Shown here: positions 43,541-55,000 of the stretch, piece by piece
How the letters are laid out: each line of letters begins with the position of its first letter
How positions within the stretch are numbered: the stretch's first letter is position 1
NCBI GenBank assembly: GCA_034509735.1
Contig: JACGWO010000005.1
Location: 34,068,479 to 34,132,478 of the forward strand
Source of the DNA: Sesamum alatum
Taxonomy: Eukaryota > Streptophyta > Magnoliopsida > Lamiales > Pedaliaceae
DNA: 64,000 bases
Direction of reading: 5' to 3'
Translations under genes and position numbers: made by a program
The notes under the pieces: model-generated
The model's database searches: none
What the model saw: only the letters and a program-made list of their open reading frames with translations
Told to the model about the DNA's origin: nothing

Positions 43541-44699
43541 TTCACACATATAAATATATGCGGACGTTGAATGTGAATAAAGGAGTTTTTTTTTTTTTTT
43601 TTTGTCCAGATTGGTCCGACGATTGCATAATTAATTGTAAAATAAATAATTATGAGATAACTGGTTTTGGAACAATTTATTTTAGAACATAGTGATCATG
43701 ATGTTTGGATTAGCAATTTCATATAATTAATTACGCAAAGCACATTGTAGCTAAATTCCAAATTAAAATAACTTCTTCTTAAGGTTAACGAGGGAATTAA
43801 AAAATTATTTAATGGGCCACAACAGATAATTAAATGAAAAATAATTGTGATTTACTTAAAAAGCTACAATTTATGTAGCTATTATCAAAACATGAATTTT
43901 ATGAAATTTTATCCCAGAAGTGATTATTCAAAATGGAACCAAATGATGCAAAAACTATTGCAATTTGCACTTAAAACGCAAATATCATCTACTCAATCAC
44001 AAGGCCAAACGAAACATACCTTACTCTTAAAATTACTCATTATTCCCACTTTAGCATGTGGCTTTCAACTAACAACAAATTAAAAACTTTCCAATAATAA
44101 CAATCCCATTTTCAAATAATTAGTTATAAGCAAATCTCAAATAACAATTCCCATTATTCAAAAATTCTTTTTCTTCCAAGTTTGGTCATATAATGGACCA
44201 CCCAAACAAAGAAAAATCTATGAAATAAATCCCTAACCATGCTTTTGTTTGGACCCCATTCTAATCCAATCTTGGATGAGCTTTCTTTCTTGAAAAACAA
44301 CTCAAAAGTCACAACCCTTCTCTTCCCCCTTAGGAAATGTTTGTTTGTTGTAATATTGGAATGAAAAACTTTCAACTTTTCTTGCTAAACTTTTAGGTTC
44401 TTGATCACATCATAAGCAAGTGAGGGGACCATATAACATATCATCATAGTCTATAATTAAATGTTTTCAAGAGGGGAAAAAAGCAAATGTGTTGAATGGT
44501 GATGAGAGAGTTGGAATAAAGATAGTCTCAACAAAACATGGGGCCTTTGCCTTGAAAAGAAAAACATCCCCATTTGAGGACTTCTTTTAGCTACTCTCTC
44601 ATATTCTTACAACTTAAACTATGTCCATTTTCTTGCAGAAACCCTAGTAGATTCACTGTACCATGAACAAGATTGGACATCATAATTTGGGCAATGTCC

Positions 44700-44737
<38 letters not shown>

Positions 44738-44774
44738 AAAGGGCTCTCTCTAAGACTTTCTAAAATTAAAATTA
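43541..44774. other. AT-rich spacer with poly(A) tract
   Basis: No gene is seen. A 32-base A-run lies at 44701-44732. The stretch has no recognisable element ends apart from that of the MITE starting at 44775. Confidence 0.45.
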
Positions 44775-45205
44775 GGGTATATTACAGCTACCATCCCTGA
44801 AGTTTGGCATAATTACAAATACTCTCTCGTTGTTTGAAAAATTATAGATACCCCCTGAGTTTTGTAATCGTCTAACAAATAACCCACATCCAATTTTATA
44901 GGTGAACTGACCAAAATGCCCTTATGCAAATTGAATTTCTTTTCTTAATTCTTTTGTTTTTTTGAATTTTTTTAGACTACAATGCGCAGGGAGAGGTTTC
45001 TTAAGTTTTTTACACAGATGAGCAATAATGCAATTTGCCTCAACTAATTTTTCTATAATTTTTTTTTAAAAACAATCAAGGGCAAAATGATCATTTTAGG
45101 CCTTCGGTTAAAAAGTACAAACCTTAGGGGTATCTACAATTTTTCAAACAACGAGGGGTATATATATGTATGTCAAACCTCATAGTAGGTGGCTGTAATT
45201 TACCC
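44775..45205. mobile_element. Mutator-like MITE, best-preserved copy, 9-bp target duplication
   Basis: This 431-bp copy has terminal inverted repeats of about 100 bases. The left end is 'gggtatattacagctacc', the right end 'ggtggctgtaatttaccc', and 'cgttgtttgaaaaatt' mirrors 'aatttttcaaacaacg'. The identical 9-mer 'ttaaaatta' flanks it (44766-44774 and 45206-45214). The centre contains 'ggactacaatgcgcagg'-like and 'tacacagatgagcaata' blocks found in the other copies. It has no coding capacity. Confidence 0.88.
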
Positions 45206-46828
45206 TTAAAATTACAAAATAAAATCGATCCGATCGATCATTTTGTTATTCGCAACAAAAATCATCAATTTCGAACGACTTATTAAAATTCTTTTCCATA
45301 CAAATTAGTATCGAAGAAAGAAATTTAGTAATGACCCCCATTTTATTTATTTGGTTGGGGGGTTGTAGGAGTTGAGGAAGTCATGATTCTTGGAGATGGG
45401 GGTGATAAATTAATAACTCAACCTTATTTAATTTAATAATTAACAAATTATACTTTTCTCACTAATTCTTTTTTAGCCTTTTCTTTTTTAAATTAAGAAT
45501 AAGAGTATAAAAATAAAGGGAAGTTGTTTGTCTATATATATGAAGGCCAATTGGCAATGGATGATGAGGGGACCTTAGGCACTGAAATTAATGTAATTTT
45601 AAAAGTAGATGGCCCCCTCGAATCTTGGGGCTTTTATTATTTCCCTTTGTCGTCACTTGTTCTTAAATATTTGCGACTCTGCACTTGTTAATATCATGAT
45701 TTTTTTTTTAAAAAAAATCGATACTCAATTGATCGATAAAAGCTCGTCTCAATTCGACTCGTTATACTTAACCAGGCAAGTTTTCAAATTCGATTTCAGC
45801 AATGTAACAATAATACAATATAGTTGAAAATATCAAATTATTCGAGCGCAATTCGTGTTCGATTCAATTAAAACTCATTTGAGTTCGATTCAGTCAATAA
45901 TCAGATCAAACTCAAATACTCTTCAAGTTTGATAATAATTTTTAAATTTTAAATAATAATATATTCGATTCGACTCGATTTATTTATGATTTTTCAATTA
46001 TTGTTTAGCTTAGGAGCCAACCCTATTAAGGGATTTGATTCCATGCCATATTTAGGTAGGTAATATGTATATATAAGTGGATCTATATTACCAATAAAAG
46101 TTTTTAGGATAATTTGATTTTTTTCCCATATAGAGTAAATTTTAGAACTTACCAAGAAAACAATATTATTATATGATATGTACAATTGGAAAATTTGATA
46201 TTATATATCCTAAGTAAGATGTATTAAATAAATATAATTTGGATTTTGTGAATAACATAGTTATATTGTTATTATTATAGGGAGAGTTGGCAATCAGTTT
46301 TAATCACTTTTAATTGTTTTTTTAAGATGGATTATAGTTTTATGACCTTTATTATTAAGATCTTCAATTTAATGTCGTATAAATGTGGCAATTTTCTACT
46401 TTCATACAAGATTTTAATTAAATACATTTTAAAAAAATCATTTGTTTTATTTCCAAAATAAAAGAAGAAATATTTGTAATTTTATCATAAAAATACTTCT
46501 ACTTTCATATACATATATATTTCAGTAAAAACACAAAAGAATTAATTTATTTTTTCCATTTTTATTGGTGCATAAAATAATAATAATAGAGTTAATTTAA
46601 CTTTTATTTAATTTTCTATAATTCCAGATTGGGAACTAAGCAATTATGTGAAGGATTTGTGCCCATCAAACCCTCAAATAAAAGCAGAAGTCCTTTCATT
46701 GCTGGTGAAACAGTAAGTGAAGGTTCAAAGTTTGGTGCTTCTTTTGCAAATTAATACCAAAAAAGAAAAATTAATCCAAAAAAATACCAAAAAAGAAAAT
46801 GTGTCTCTTATCACCCATAATTAACAAT
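45206..46828. other. AT-rich spacer
   Basis: No convincing gene is seen. A possible isolated exon at 46628-46712 is listed separately. 45840-45975 carries 'ttcgattcaatt'-type repeats common in plant intergenic DNA. Confidence 0.45.
46628..46712 (+). other. Possible orphan exon
   Basis: This 85-bp stretch stands out in composition from the AT-rich surroundings. It is preceded by a T-rich tract ending 'attccag' and followed by 'gtaagtga', that is, by good splice-site matches. Two frames are open, one reading 'WELSNYVKDLCPSNPQIK' and the other 'LGTKQLCEGFVPIKPSNK'. I do not recognise either. It could be a captured gene fragment in a transposon, or chance. Confidence 0.25.
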
Positions 46829-47270
46829 GATATCTTAGTACAGTGGTTAAGATTGATGTTTCATGACCGATGAAGCCTAATTCAATTGGCGAAACTGAGG
46901 CGTCATGATCTTAGAGGTCATGGGTTCGAACCCCCAGCGTGGAATGATATTATTTCTACTGTATAGTATGTATTATTTGATGTTGTAATAGCTAAATGTT
47001 AGTTTATATGATATTGTTGATATAATTATTGTATTTGTCTCTGTCCGATATTGATACCGATAGGGCTGATTGTAATCATTTTCTTTCAATTAATAAAATT
47101 CATCGTTTCCAACTAAAAAAAAAAAGGGACTAATGTCCTATGAACAAATTCGATGTTATGTGTTTGAGTCCTACCAAATAAGTGAGTGTTTGTTTCACTT
47201 TATGTGAGTTTGGAAATTTATCATAATTTATGTTATTTATTTTCAGTTGTATTAATGAATTGATATATTG
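46829..47270 (+). mobile_element. Older SINE split by a younger SINE
   Basis: The flanks of the SINE at 46873-47127 look like two parts of another tRNA-derived SINE. The left part is an A-box-like head ('cttagtacagtggttaag', about 46834-46851). The right part is a B-box-like block ('tgtgtttgagtcctacc', about 47159-47175) plus a body. The limits of the older element are uncertain. Confidence 0.5.
46873..47127 (+). mobile_element. tRNA-derived SINE, same family as 20241-20497
   Basis: The A box ('CCTAATTCAATTGG') and B box ('GGGTTCGAACCC') are followed by the same body as the copy at 20241. It ends in 'aattaataaaattcatcg' and a run of 11 A at 47115-47125. The flanks 'gaccgatg' (46865-46872) and 'gactaatg' (47128-47135) match at 6 of 8 positions and may be the target duplication. 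Confidence 0.85.
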
Positions 47271-47437
47271 CTCAATTTATTAAAATATTGATATAATTTA
47301 GAATAGAAAAATCCTCAGAAATTGAGATACTGATTTAGAAAGCGTATGGAGCCCATATGTCCACAATTTTTGCTAAATATGGAAAGGAAACATCTTAGGT
47401 GCATGATTGCATCTAAGGCAAAAGGCAATTTTTTACC

Positions 47438-47976
47438 GGGATAATTACACTGTTCTCCCATAAAATTTCACTTAAATTTTTTATAGTTTTGAAAATTATA
47501 TTTAGTACATTTGATATTTATTTTCATCCAACAAATAGATTCCTCTGTTGGTCAAAAATAACGAAATTTGCTAATATTAATAAAAAGAAAAAAATTAAAT
47601 CAAAGTTTATATTTATCCCTGATTGACTTACTATTAACTTATTGCAGGTCAAACAAATTTTTTTCCTGACCAAACACTCTTATAAGAGTGAAGATGTGCC
47701 TTTGCACATGTATTAGTGCGTGTGAAGATGTATAGGGGTAGTTTTGGTTATGAAAAAATTATTTGACCTACAATAAGTCAATCGAGGATAAATATGGATT
47801 TTCATTCATATTTTTTTGTTAATATCAGTAAATTCGATAATTTTTTTACTAATGGATGATCTATTTTCAAGACGGAAAATAAACATTAAGGGTACTAAAA
47901 AATAATTTTTAAAATCATAGAGAATTTATGTGTATATAATTACACCAAATTTCAGAGGAGAACAATGTAATTATCC
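47438..47976. mobile_element. Foldback MITE, about 540 bp
   Basis: The left end 'gggataattacactgttctcc' is mirrored by the right end 'gagaacaatgtaattatcc'. Inner pairs include 'ttgacttactattaacttattg...acctacaataagtcaatc' and 'aacgaaatttgctaatatta' with its mirror near 47820-47845. No coding capacity and no convincing target duplication are seen. Confidence 0.7.
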
Positions 47977-48573
47977 TTCTTTTTAAGTAACCCTATTTTC
48001 ATCATGCTATTTTAATAGGCTTTAAATCACATTTTTCTCTATTGTGTATGTGAAAAATTCGACCTTTTTGTAATTAATAATAAGGCATTTTCATAATAAA
48101 TTGATGTTAATATGAAAATAAATATTATGATCTTTTGGGAATATATATAATTAAGGGGACGTTAACTAAATTACATTCTTCTATTAATTTGAAGTAAAAA
48201 ATATTTTTCTTTTTTGTTGGTGATTTAATTAGAACTCTTGTGCTATCAGCATACTCGATGTGTGTCATTTTAGTTTTCTAAGATAAGATAATAAATATTT
48301 GCAATTTTCTAATGAATTTCATAATAAATGAAAGGAAGAATGTGTTAAAATAAAAAAGAAGTAATATGTTTGAAAAAAAAAATTTAACAAAGAAAAAGAT
48401 AAATTGAGTTGATGGTGCTACTGTGGAAGCATGAAGTACATCCTCCACGTGTCTTTTCCCTCTTCCGTCTAATAGAAAAAAGAAATAGTGTGATGCTTTT
48501 TGCTTTTAATAATAATAATAATAATAATAATAGTAATAATAATAATAATAATAATAAATATTATTAATAATAA
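47977..48573. other. AT-rich spacer with (AAT)n microsatellite
   Basis: No gene is seen. An AAT trinucleotide tract with one interruption spans about 48508-48560 and borders the next MITE. Confidence 0.5.
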
Positions 48574-48971
48574 TGATAAATTGCAGTTACCTTCCCTAAA
48601 TTTGGTATAATTATAAATACCCCCTTAGGATTATAACCGTCTAATAAATAACTCATTTTCATCCATTTTTATTGGTGAATTGACCAAAATATCCTTATGC
48701 ACTGAATTATCTTTTATTTAATTCTTCAAAAAAAATTGGACCACAATGCGCAGGGAGATGTTTTTTTAAATTTTTTACATAGAGGAGCAATAATGTAATC
48801 TGTCTCGGTTGATTAATCTATAATTTTAATAAAAAAATTCAAGGGTAAAATGATCAATTTCAGGTCTTTGTTTAAAAATTACAAACCTAAGAGGGTATTT
48901 GTAATTTTTCAAACAACAATAGGATATTTGTAATTATGTCAAACCTCAAGGGAGGTGGCTGTAATTTATCT
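48574..48971. mobile_element. Mutator-like MITE copy between AAT repeats
   Basis: The ends 'gataaattgcagttacc' and 'ggtggctgtaatttatc' are inverted. The body matches the copy at 44775 over its length, including 'ggaccacaatgcgcagg' and 'tacatagaggagcaata'. 'taataataa' flanks both sides, but because the element lies in AAT repeats this duplication is not decisive. Confidence 0.78.
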
Positions 48972-48979
48972 TAATAATA

Positions 48980-49033
48980 ATAACGATATTATTATTATTA
49001 TTATTATTATTTATTGTTTATTATTATTATTAG
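48980..49033. repeat. (TTA)n microsatellite
   Basis: The TTA/ATT trinucleotide run extends from about 48988 to 49033, broken once near 49012. Together with the AAT run at 48508-48560 it flanks the MITE at 48574-48971. Confidence 0.75.
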
Positions 49034-49889
49034 TCTTTGGCCGGGCTTGAGCCGGTGGCTGGTCTCCCGCCGGCTGCCGGCGTGGGGCTGCTGCTGTGGG
49101 CTCTCAATTATTTTTCTCTCTTTTCTTTTATTTTATTTGTTTGTGAGATAACCAAACTCCAAACCTACGTCCCAGGTTCGGCGGCTCAGAACCAAGTTTT
49201 CAAAATTTTCGAACGTTGAGGCTGAAACTCAATACAATTTTAGGTAAAAATACAATTATAAGAAAAATACAATTATAGGTGTTACTTTCTGGCCAATCAT
49301 TTCAATAAAAATTTATTAAAAAAAAAAAGTAGTTTATCATTATTTTGGTATCTTACATTTTTTTTAACATCCTCGAACAAAATAAATTTATTAACCAAAG
49401 ATGATTTATATAAGCTTAATTTTGATGTTGCACTTCATCATCACTAGCATAATAAATCAGTTTTTGTTTCATATTACTCTCGTGTATACTGTGAATTAAA
49501 ATAAAATTGATGCTTGGAGTACATTAATCTCATAATATACAATTTGAATCACTATACTAATACATCCTGCGTATATGACCAAAATAAAGAAATTACATTT
49601 CTTTATGCTGCAGATAACTCGATGAATGTGTTCTCTTTAGGGGTAGATACACTTTTCGCCCCTAAATTATGCTACAAACGCATTTACCCAATAAAATATA
49701 AAGGGTGGTAAAAAACTCTCTGGATAATGTTTTGGCCGTAACTTTAAGAGAAAAATGCCTTAGCATTTAAGCCCCTTAAAAAATGTTTATGACAATAATT
49801 CTCCTATAAAATACTTTGAATTTTTTTTATTTAAGACAACTCTTACTAAAAGTATATAATTTTTGTAATTAGTATAAAAAATTGTGAAA
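49034..49889. other. Spacer with a short GC-rich island
   Basis: 49035-49105 is strikingly GC-rich ('gcctgcc'-like and 'gccggctgccgg' words) in an AT-rich setting. The rest of the stretch has no recognisable feature. The open frame across the island looks like composition, not a gene. Confidence 0.4.
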
Positions 49890-50410
49890 ACTCTATAAGG
49901 ATCTTGCAACCACCTCCTAAGAATTCAGGGGGGACATCCACAACCGCCTCCCTGAAAATCTAGGAAGGCATCTAAGATTCTTCCCAACTACCTCCTATTT
50001 GTCAGGAGGCCTTGCCTCGCAGGACTCTAGGAAGGTCGGGTAACTGACCCTCCAAGAGTTCAAGGCCACAAAGAGTACTTCCAGCTCAAAAAAAACTCCT
50101 CTATAAATACTAGCCTCTTGGCTGGTATAAGGGGACGAGTTTACAACCTTCTCAAGTTCAACAATGTTTTTTTACTCTCTAAGTTCACAAACTCTTCTAT
50201 GTTTACACTAAGCACACTTTCTGATCACTTCACACCATTTCTTTTACTTTCTCATTACATTCAAGCTTATTTCTTCCACAACTGTTTACTAACTTGAGCG
50301 TCGGAGTGCTAACGCTCTTTTTGCAGGTCCCCTTTCCCTAGCTTACAGAAACTCAAGCCCATTCCGCTCGAATACAAGAAATCAATGTGATTGAGCTTTT
50401 TTTGCTCACG
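49890..50410 (+). mobile_element. Probable Ty3/gypsy LTR remnant
   Basis: 'ctctataaatactagcctcttggctggtat' (50099-50128) supplies a TATA box, followed by a pyrimidine-rich R region. Then comes 'aacttgagcgtcggagtgc' near 50292-50311 and 'tttgcaggtcccc'. The 'TTGAGCGTCGGAGTGC' block is characteristic of some plant Tat/Athila-group LTRs. No internal region or partner LTR lies in the window. Confidence 0.5.
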
Positions 50411-50544
50411 TCAATAGTCTTAATCTTTCATAATAAATAATTATTTGTAGATAAGTTCTAAAAATAAAAAATTTAAAAAAATATTATTAATAAATTAAAA
50501 AATTGTCTTTGTTGCAATTTTAAAATTAAAATTAAAAATAAACT

Positions 50545-50890
50545 AAAATCCTAATATAATGCCTTAGGTCTTGATCGTTTGATGCCCACGATGTCTTATT
50601 GAGCTTGGGGTCCTGAGATGGGTCGGCAGATGTCAACGATGTGCAGGAGGTCTAGGGGCGGATGACCTACGATGTGTGTGCTTCGAAGCTCAGGCCTAAC
50701 ACTCGACCTTTTTCCACCCCTTACAGCCTCTATCCACAACTCCTCCTATTGTTGTGGGCTAGTGCTGGCTGATGGGGCACCATTCGGCGATGGCTATGAG
50801 GAATACTCCTCTAGCATCTTCTAGAACGTTCGGAGGTGGCTCCTTTTCCACCCCCTGCAGCCTCTACCCACAACTCCTCCTCCTATGATT
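50545..50890. repeat. GC-richer remnant with 40-bp direct repeats
   Basis: Two near-identical units ('ttttccaccccYtRcagcct' then 'acaactcctcct') lie at 50708-50748 and 50842-50886. The segment is richer in GC than its flanks. No open frame is convincing, and it is probably old retroelement DNA. Confidence 0.5.
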
Positions 50891-51820
50891 AGCATTTCTT
50901 AAGAATTATAATTTTAATGAGATAAATGCTTGAACTTATCACAACTCCTCCACCGCGACACGCTCCAAGAGCTGTCTGTTTTTTTTTTTTTTTTTTTTTT
51001 TTGTAGCAGTCGGTGAATACCTCCATCTGTCTTGGCAAACATACTTGTATGGATCCATTTACTAGGACCTTTGTTGTTCAGGTGTCCCAAAATCGACAAT
51101 TTCTTTCAAGTGTCCCGTTAATTTATCAGTGTAACTTTCATCAAATAAATTTATATGCACGACAAGTTTTTTAATTTCTCATTTTATATTTAGGCAATGA
51201 ATCTTTATGGACAGTAACAACCAACACCAAGTTAATTTAGAATATTTTTTATAAATTCAAACTTTTACAAGAACCCCAAAATACGTCATGATATTCAAGT
51301 TGACAATCGCAACGTCTTTTCATTTACATTCTAATTTAATTTTCATAAGAGAATAATTCTTAATTCAATAACTTTATTTAAAAAATATATATACTTTTTA
51401 TAATAATGTGAATTAAATTTAACAATTATGAATATTCATTAATTTTATGAAAAATGTTGGGTAGGATGCAACATAAGGACAAATAGTAGCATGTATAGGG
51501 ATAGACAAGTATATAGTGTGAAAATTAGAACCATCAAGATCCCGAGCAATTCGGCTCGGAAAGAGCTTCGGAAAGTAGAAACAGATAACAATTTAAAAAG
51601 CAAAAAAATAAGGGACTACAAAGAGGGAAGAGAAAGGAGGGAAAACAGAAAGAAAGAAAAGAAAAGAAAAGCAATGGTGGAAGCCATTGAAGAGCACAAA
51701 GTTTTCTTCATCAAATAATCAAACTCTTTCTATTTATTTATTTTTATTTGTAATTCTTTTCTGGGTGTGGTTTTTCTTCTTCTCTCAATCTTTCTTCCTA
51801 TATCTATCTTCCCCACAGTT
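50891..51820. other. Spacer upstream of the kinesin gene
   Basis: A T-run occupies 50979-51002. 51590-51680 is purine-rich. The KIN-14 transcript probably starts near 51720-51820, ahead of a CT tract at 51821-51835. Confidence 0.45.
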
Positions 51821-51994
51821 TCTCTCTCTCTCTCTGCTTTCGTCTTCTTCCCAAGAAATTGTTGTTGTCCCTCTTGACATATTAATAGACATACAGAGAT
51901 AGGAAGATATATACATTCTGCTTTTTGGGCAATCTGTACATGTGTATAAAGCTGACGAATACCTGTGGAGGGAAGCATGCATTGTGATTCTTGA
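51821..51994 (+). promoter_or_regulatory. Leader of the KIN-14 gene with CT tract and two uORFs
   Basis: A CT run lies at 51821-51835. Two short upstream ORFs follow: 51940-51987 (15 residues, M-C-I-K...) and 51977-51994 (5 residues, M-H-C-D-S), overlapping in different frames. Both end before the main ATG at 52078. If transcribed as drawn, they could dampen translation. Confidence 0.4.
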
Positions 51995-52077
51995 AGGGTT
52001 CCGAGAGTTTTTTTCTTGGGGGAATAGATTCTTGATCGAGGATTTGTTGGTGGGGTGTTGTGGTTTAAGCAGCATTA

Positions 52078-55000
52078 ATGGCGGAGGGGCTGTTGCAAGT
52101 CGATGTGGCGTCACTGGTGGAAGATGTGCTTCAACAGCATGGGAAGAGACTGAGCGACATTGATTTGGCCTCAAGAAAAGCGGAGGAAGCTTGTATGTTT
52201 AATGCTGATGAGCCCTTTTCTTTTCTGTTTTTTTTTTTTTTTGGTCATTGTTGATAATCTTTTTACAATGTTTTGTCTGAAATTGGTGTTTTTGAAAGAA
52301 TTGTGTTGTTTGTTTGGAAGTATTTTGATTTGTTTGATGTTGAGCATTATTGATCTTGGTTATGCATTTCTTTTCCGAATGATCTTGGTTATGCATTTCT
52401 TGGATTTTGGGTCAGGTTGAGGTTTGGTAATAATGGGATTGATTATTATAGGGATCATTTGTAATGAGAGAGTTGTGTTGCAGCATCAAGAAGATGCGAG
52501 GCGGCTGGATGGTTACGGAAGATGGTAGGAGTTGTCGTAGGGAAAGATTTGCCAGATCAGCCTTCTGAAGAAGAATTTAGACTTGGCTTGCGAAGTGGGA
52601 TAATACTTTGCAATGCGCTTAACAAGGTTCAGCCCGGTGCTGTGACAAAAGTAGGGGTTATCTTATTCTTCATTGTTCTTGATTTTGTGTTTTGATGTGT
52701 GTATTGATTGACTTTGAGTGTTGCTTTACTTCTAGGTAGTTGAGGCGCCTTCTGATGCTGTTATCGTACCTGATGGAGCTGCTCTCTCTGCATACCAATA
52801 CTTCGAAAATATTAGGAACTTTCTTGATTCTGTAGGGGGAATGGGAATTCCAGTTTTTGAAGCCTCTGATTTGGAACAGGTATGTAGTATAACTTTGTAG
52901 TATCTGGCCTGATGGATACATGTTTATGTACTAGTTGATTCTTATCTACATAAACTTAGAAATGAGAAACTGAAAACTGTTTGAATCAAAACATTAGGGA
53001 GGGAAGTCTTGCAGAATCGTGAATTGCGTTCTGGCCCTGAAATCATACAATGACTGGAAAGAAGGAGGTGGAAGAGGAGTCTGGAAATTTAGTGGAACCT
53101 CAAAGCCCCCTTCAATAGCCAAGCAATTTGTCAGAAAAAATTCTGAGCTGTTTATGAATTCGCTTTCAAGGAACTCATCCATTAATGAGAAGTTTTCTGA
53201 TAGTTTGTCAAGTGAGCAGAACTCATGCAGTGATCTTGGGCAGCACATTAGTGAAACGGTTTGTGCGCTTACTGCTCCTATAACTAACACCATAGCTATT
53301 TTGTAAAGCATCCGTAAAGTGATTTCACAGTTCAAATTACAGGGTATCTCTCATTCCCTACATATACTTGTTCGCGAACTTCTTTCTGATAAGAAGCAAG
53401 AAGATATCCCCATGGTGAGTAATCTTTTGCTAGTTTCCAAAGTGCAAAGACTGGACCAAAAGTGAGAACTGTCCTTCTGTTGTTCTTTCTTTAGTTCATC
53501 ATATGCTGCTGCTTCATTGAGCATTACAAACAAAATTTATCTTCAATAGAACTGCATATGCCACAAAGCGCAAGGACAGCATAAAAGAACTGCTTGCACA
53601 TAAGAATTGAGGTATTTAATAGGAAATGAAATTGTTCATTTGCTCTCGGATGCTAAATTACTCAAACTATGAACCAACCCGACTGGACGTATAGCTTATT
53701 GTATCCACTAGTGTTCAATGCTAGCACCTACTTTATTCATTGATTGCAAACATGGTTATGCCATAAGGCACTAACTAAAAACGGGGTTGGACCGAATGGA
53801 GTTAGTGACTCTTATATTAACCAGAAAAGGATAACTGTGGAAGTTTTTTAAGCTCACCAGAGTTTGCTTTGTTATACAGAACTACCACCATTAGAATGAT
53901 CGAATTTTTCTGACTTTCTTTCATATTCAACAGAAAATGGAAAAGTAGAAATATAGAAGGTTTTAATCTGATCAGAGTACACTTTCATATAACTACCACC
54001 ATTGGAACAACTGAGTTGCCTTGACGAATTTAATCAGAATGGTCTCTGACCTATCAATCATATAATCTTCTACTTCCAAGAAACTCAAGGAGTTCACTTT
54101 GCAGGTTGTGGAGAATATGTTAAGTAAAGTTATGGAGGAATTTGAACTTCGGTTGGCAAGGCAAAATGATCAGGTAAAGCTGGTACTTAGACTATATATC
54201 ATTCAGTTTCCCATCAAAACTGTATTTACTGTTCATTCCTCTTGCAATAACATGCATATGCAATACGATGACACTTACTGTAATTAATGATTTAGAATGG
54301 AAACAAATTTTGACTACTGTTCTCCATTGTTTCGGCATGACAGGTTAGACAAACTTTGAGAGATATGGGTATTCCAAGTTCCAACAAGCATGAGGAGATA
54401 GAGGTCTGACTAGAAGCTGCATTTTGAAAATGTTTATAGATCTTATTACATAGGGTTAACTCTTTCTGTTTTTATGTCAGATCGCAAACATAGTGCAAGA
54501 GAAGAGTTGGTCTGAGAACGGTTTTTACGATGGAAAATCGAAAGGAGATGCTTTGAATCACCAAGGCTTGGTTGAGCACCAGCAAAAGAGCATACAGGTT
54601 AGCCACAACAGAATTAACTGTAAAAACGAACTCAACTCCATTTTGGTATTTATACGAACATCTATTCATTATGTAGGCACTCAAGAACACACTTCATTCT
54701 ACTAAAGAAGACGTGCAAATGATATGCATGAAGTATCAAGAAGAAATTAACAATCTAGGTGTGGATTTATTCTTTAGTCATGTCCTGTACTGGGACAAAA
54801 CCCGAATCAAGAATTAAATTCTTTTTTGGTTCTCGTCTGGTGATAGGTAAACACCTGAATGGTCTGGTTAGCGCAGCTTCAGGATACCAAAAGGTTCTTG
54901 AGGAGAATCGCAAACTATACAATCAAGTGCAGGACCTCAAAGGTAAAACTCTGTTGATTTGTATACTTTGGAGACCGGGTGGAATATCATCTAGCATGGC

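Noticed and set aside
43847..44083. Open frame of 78 codons
   Set aside because: It has AT-rich codons and no family pattern, start context or splice context.
46905..46945. tRNA-gene-like B box 'GGGTTCGAACCC'
   Set aside because: The surroundings do not fold as a tRNA and continue into a SINE body and A tail. The same holds at 20430-20445.
48508..49033. Regularly spaced repeats resembling a repeat array
   Set aside because: They are AAT/TTA microsatellites around a MITE, with no spacer structure; a CRISPR array is not expected in a plant nucleus.
49037..49219. Short open frame over the GC-rich islet
   Set aside because: It is explained by local composition. There is no domain pattern and no splice context.
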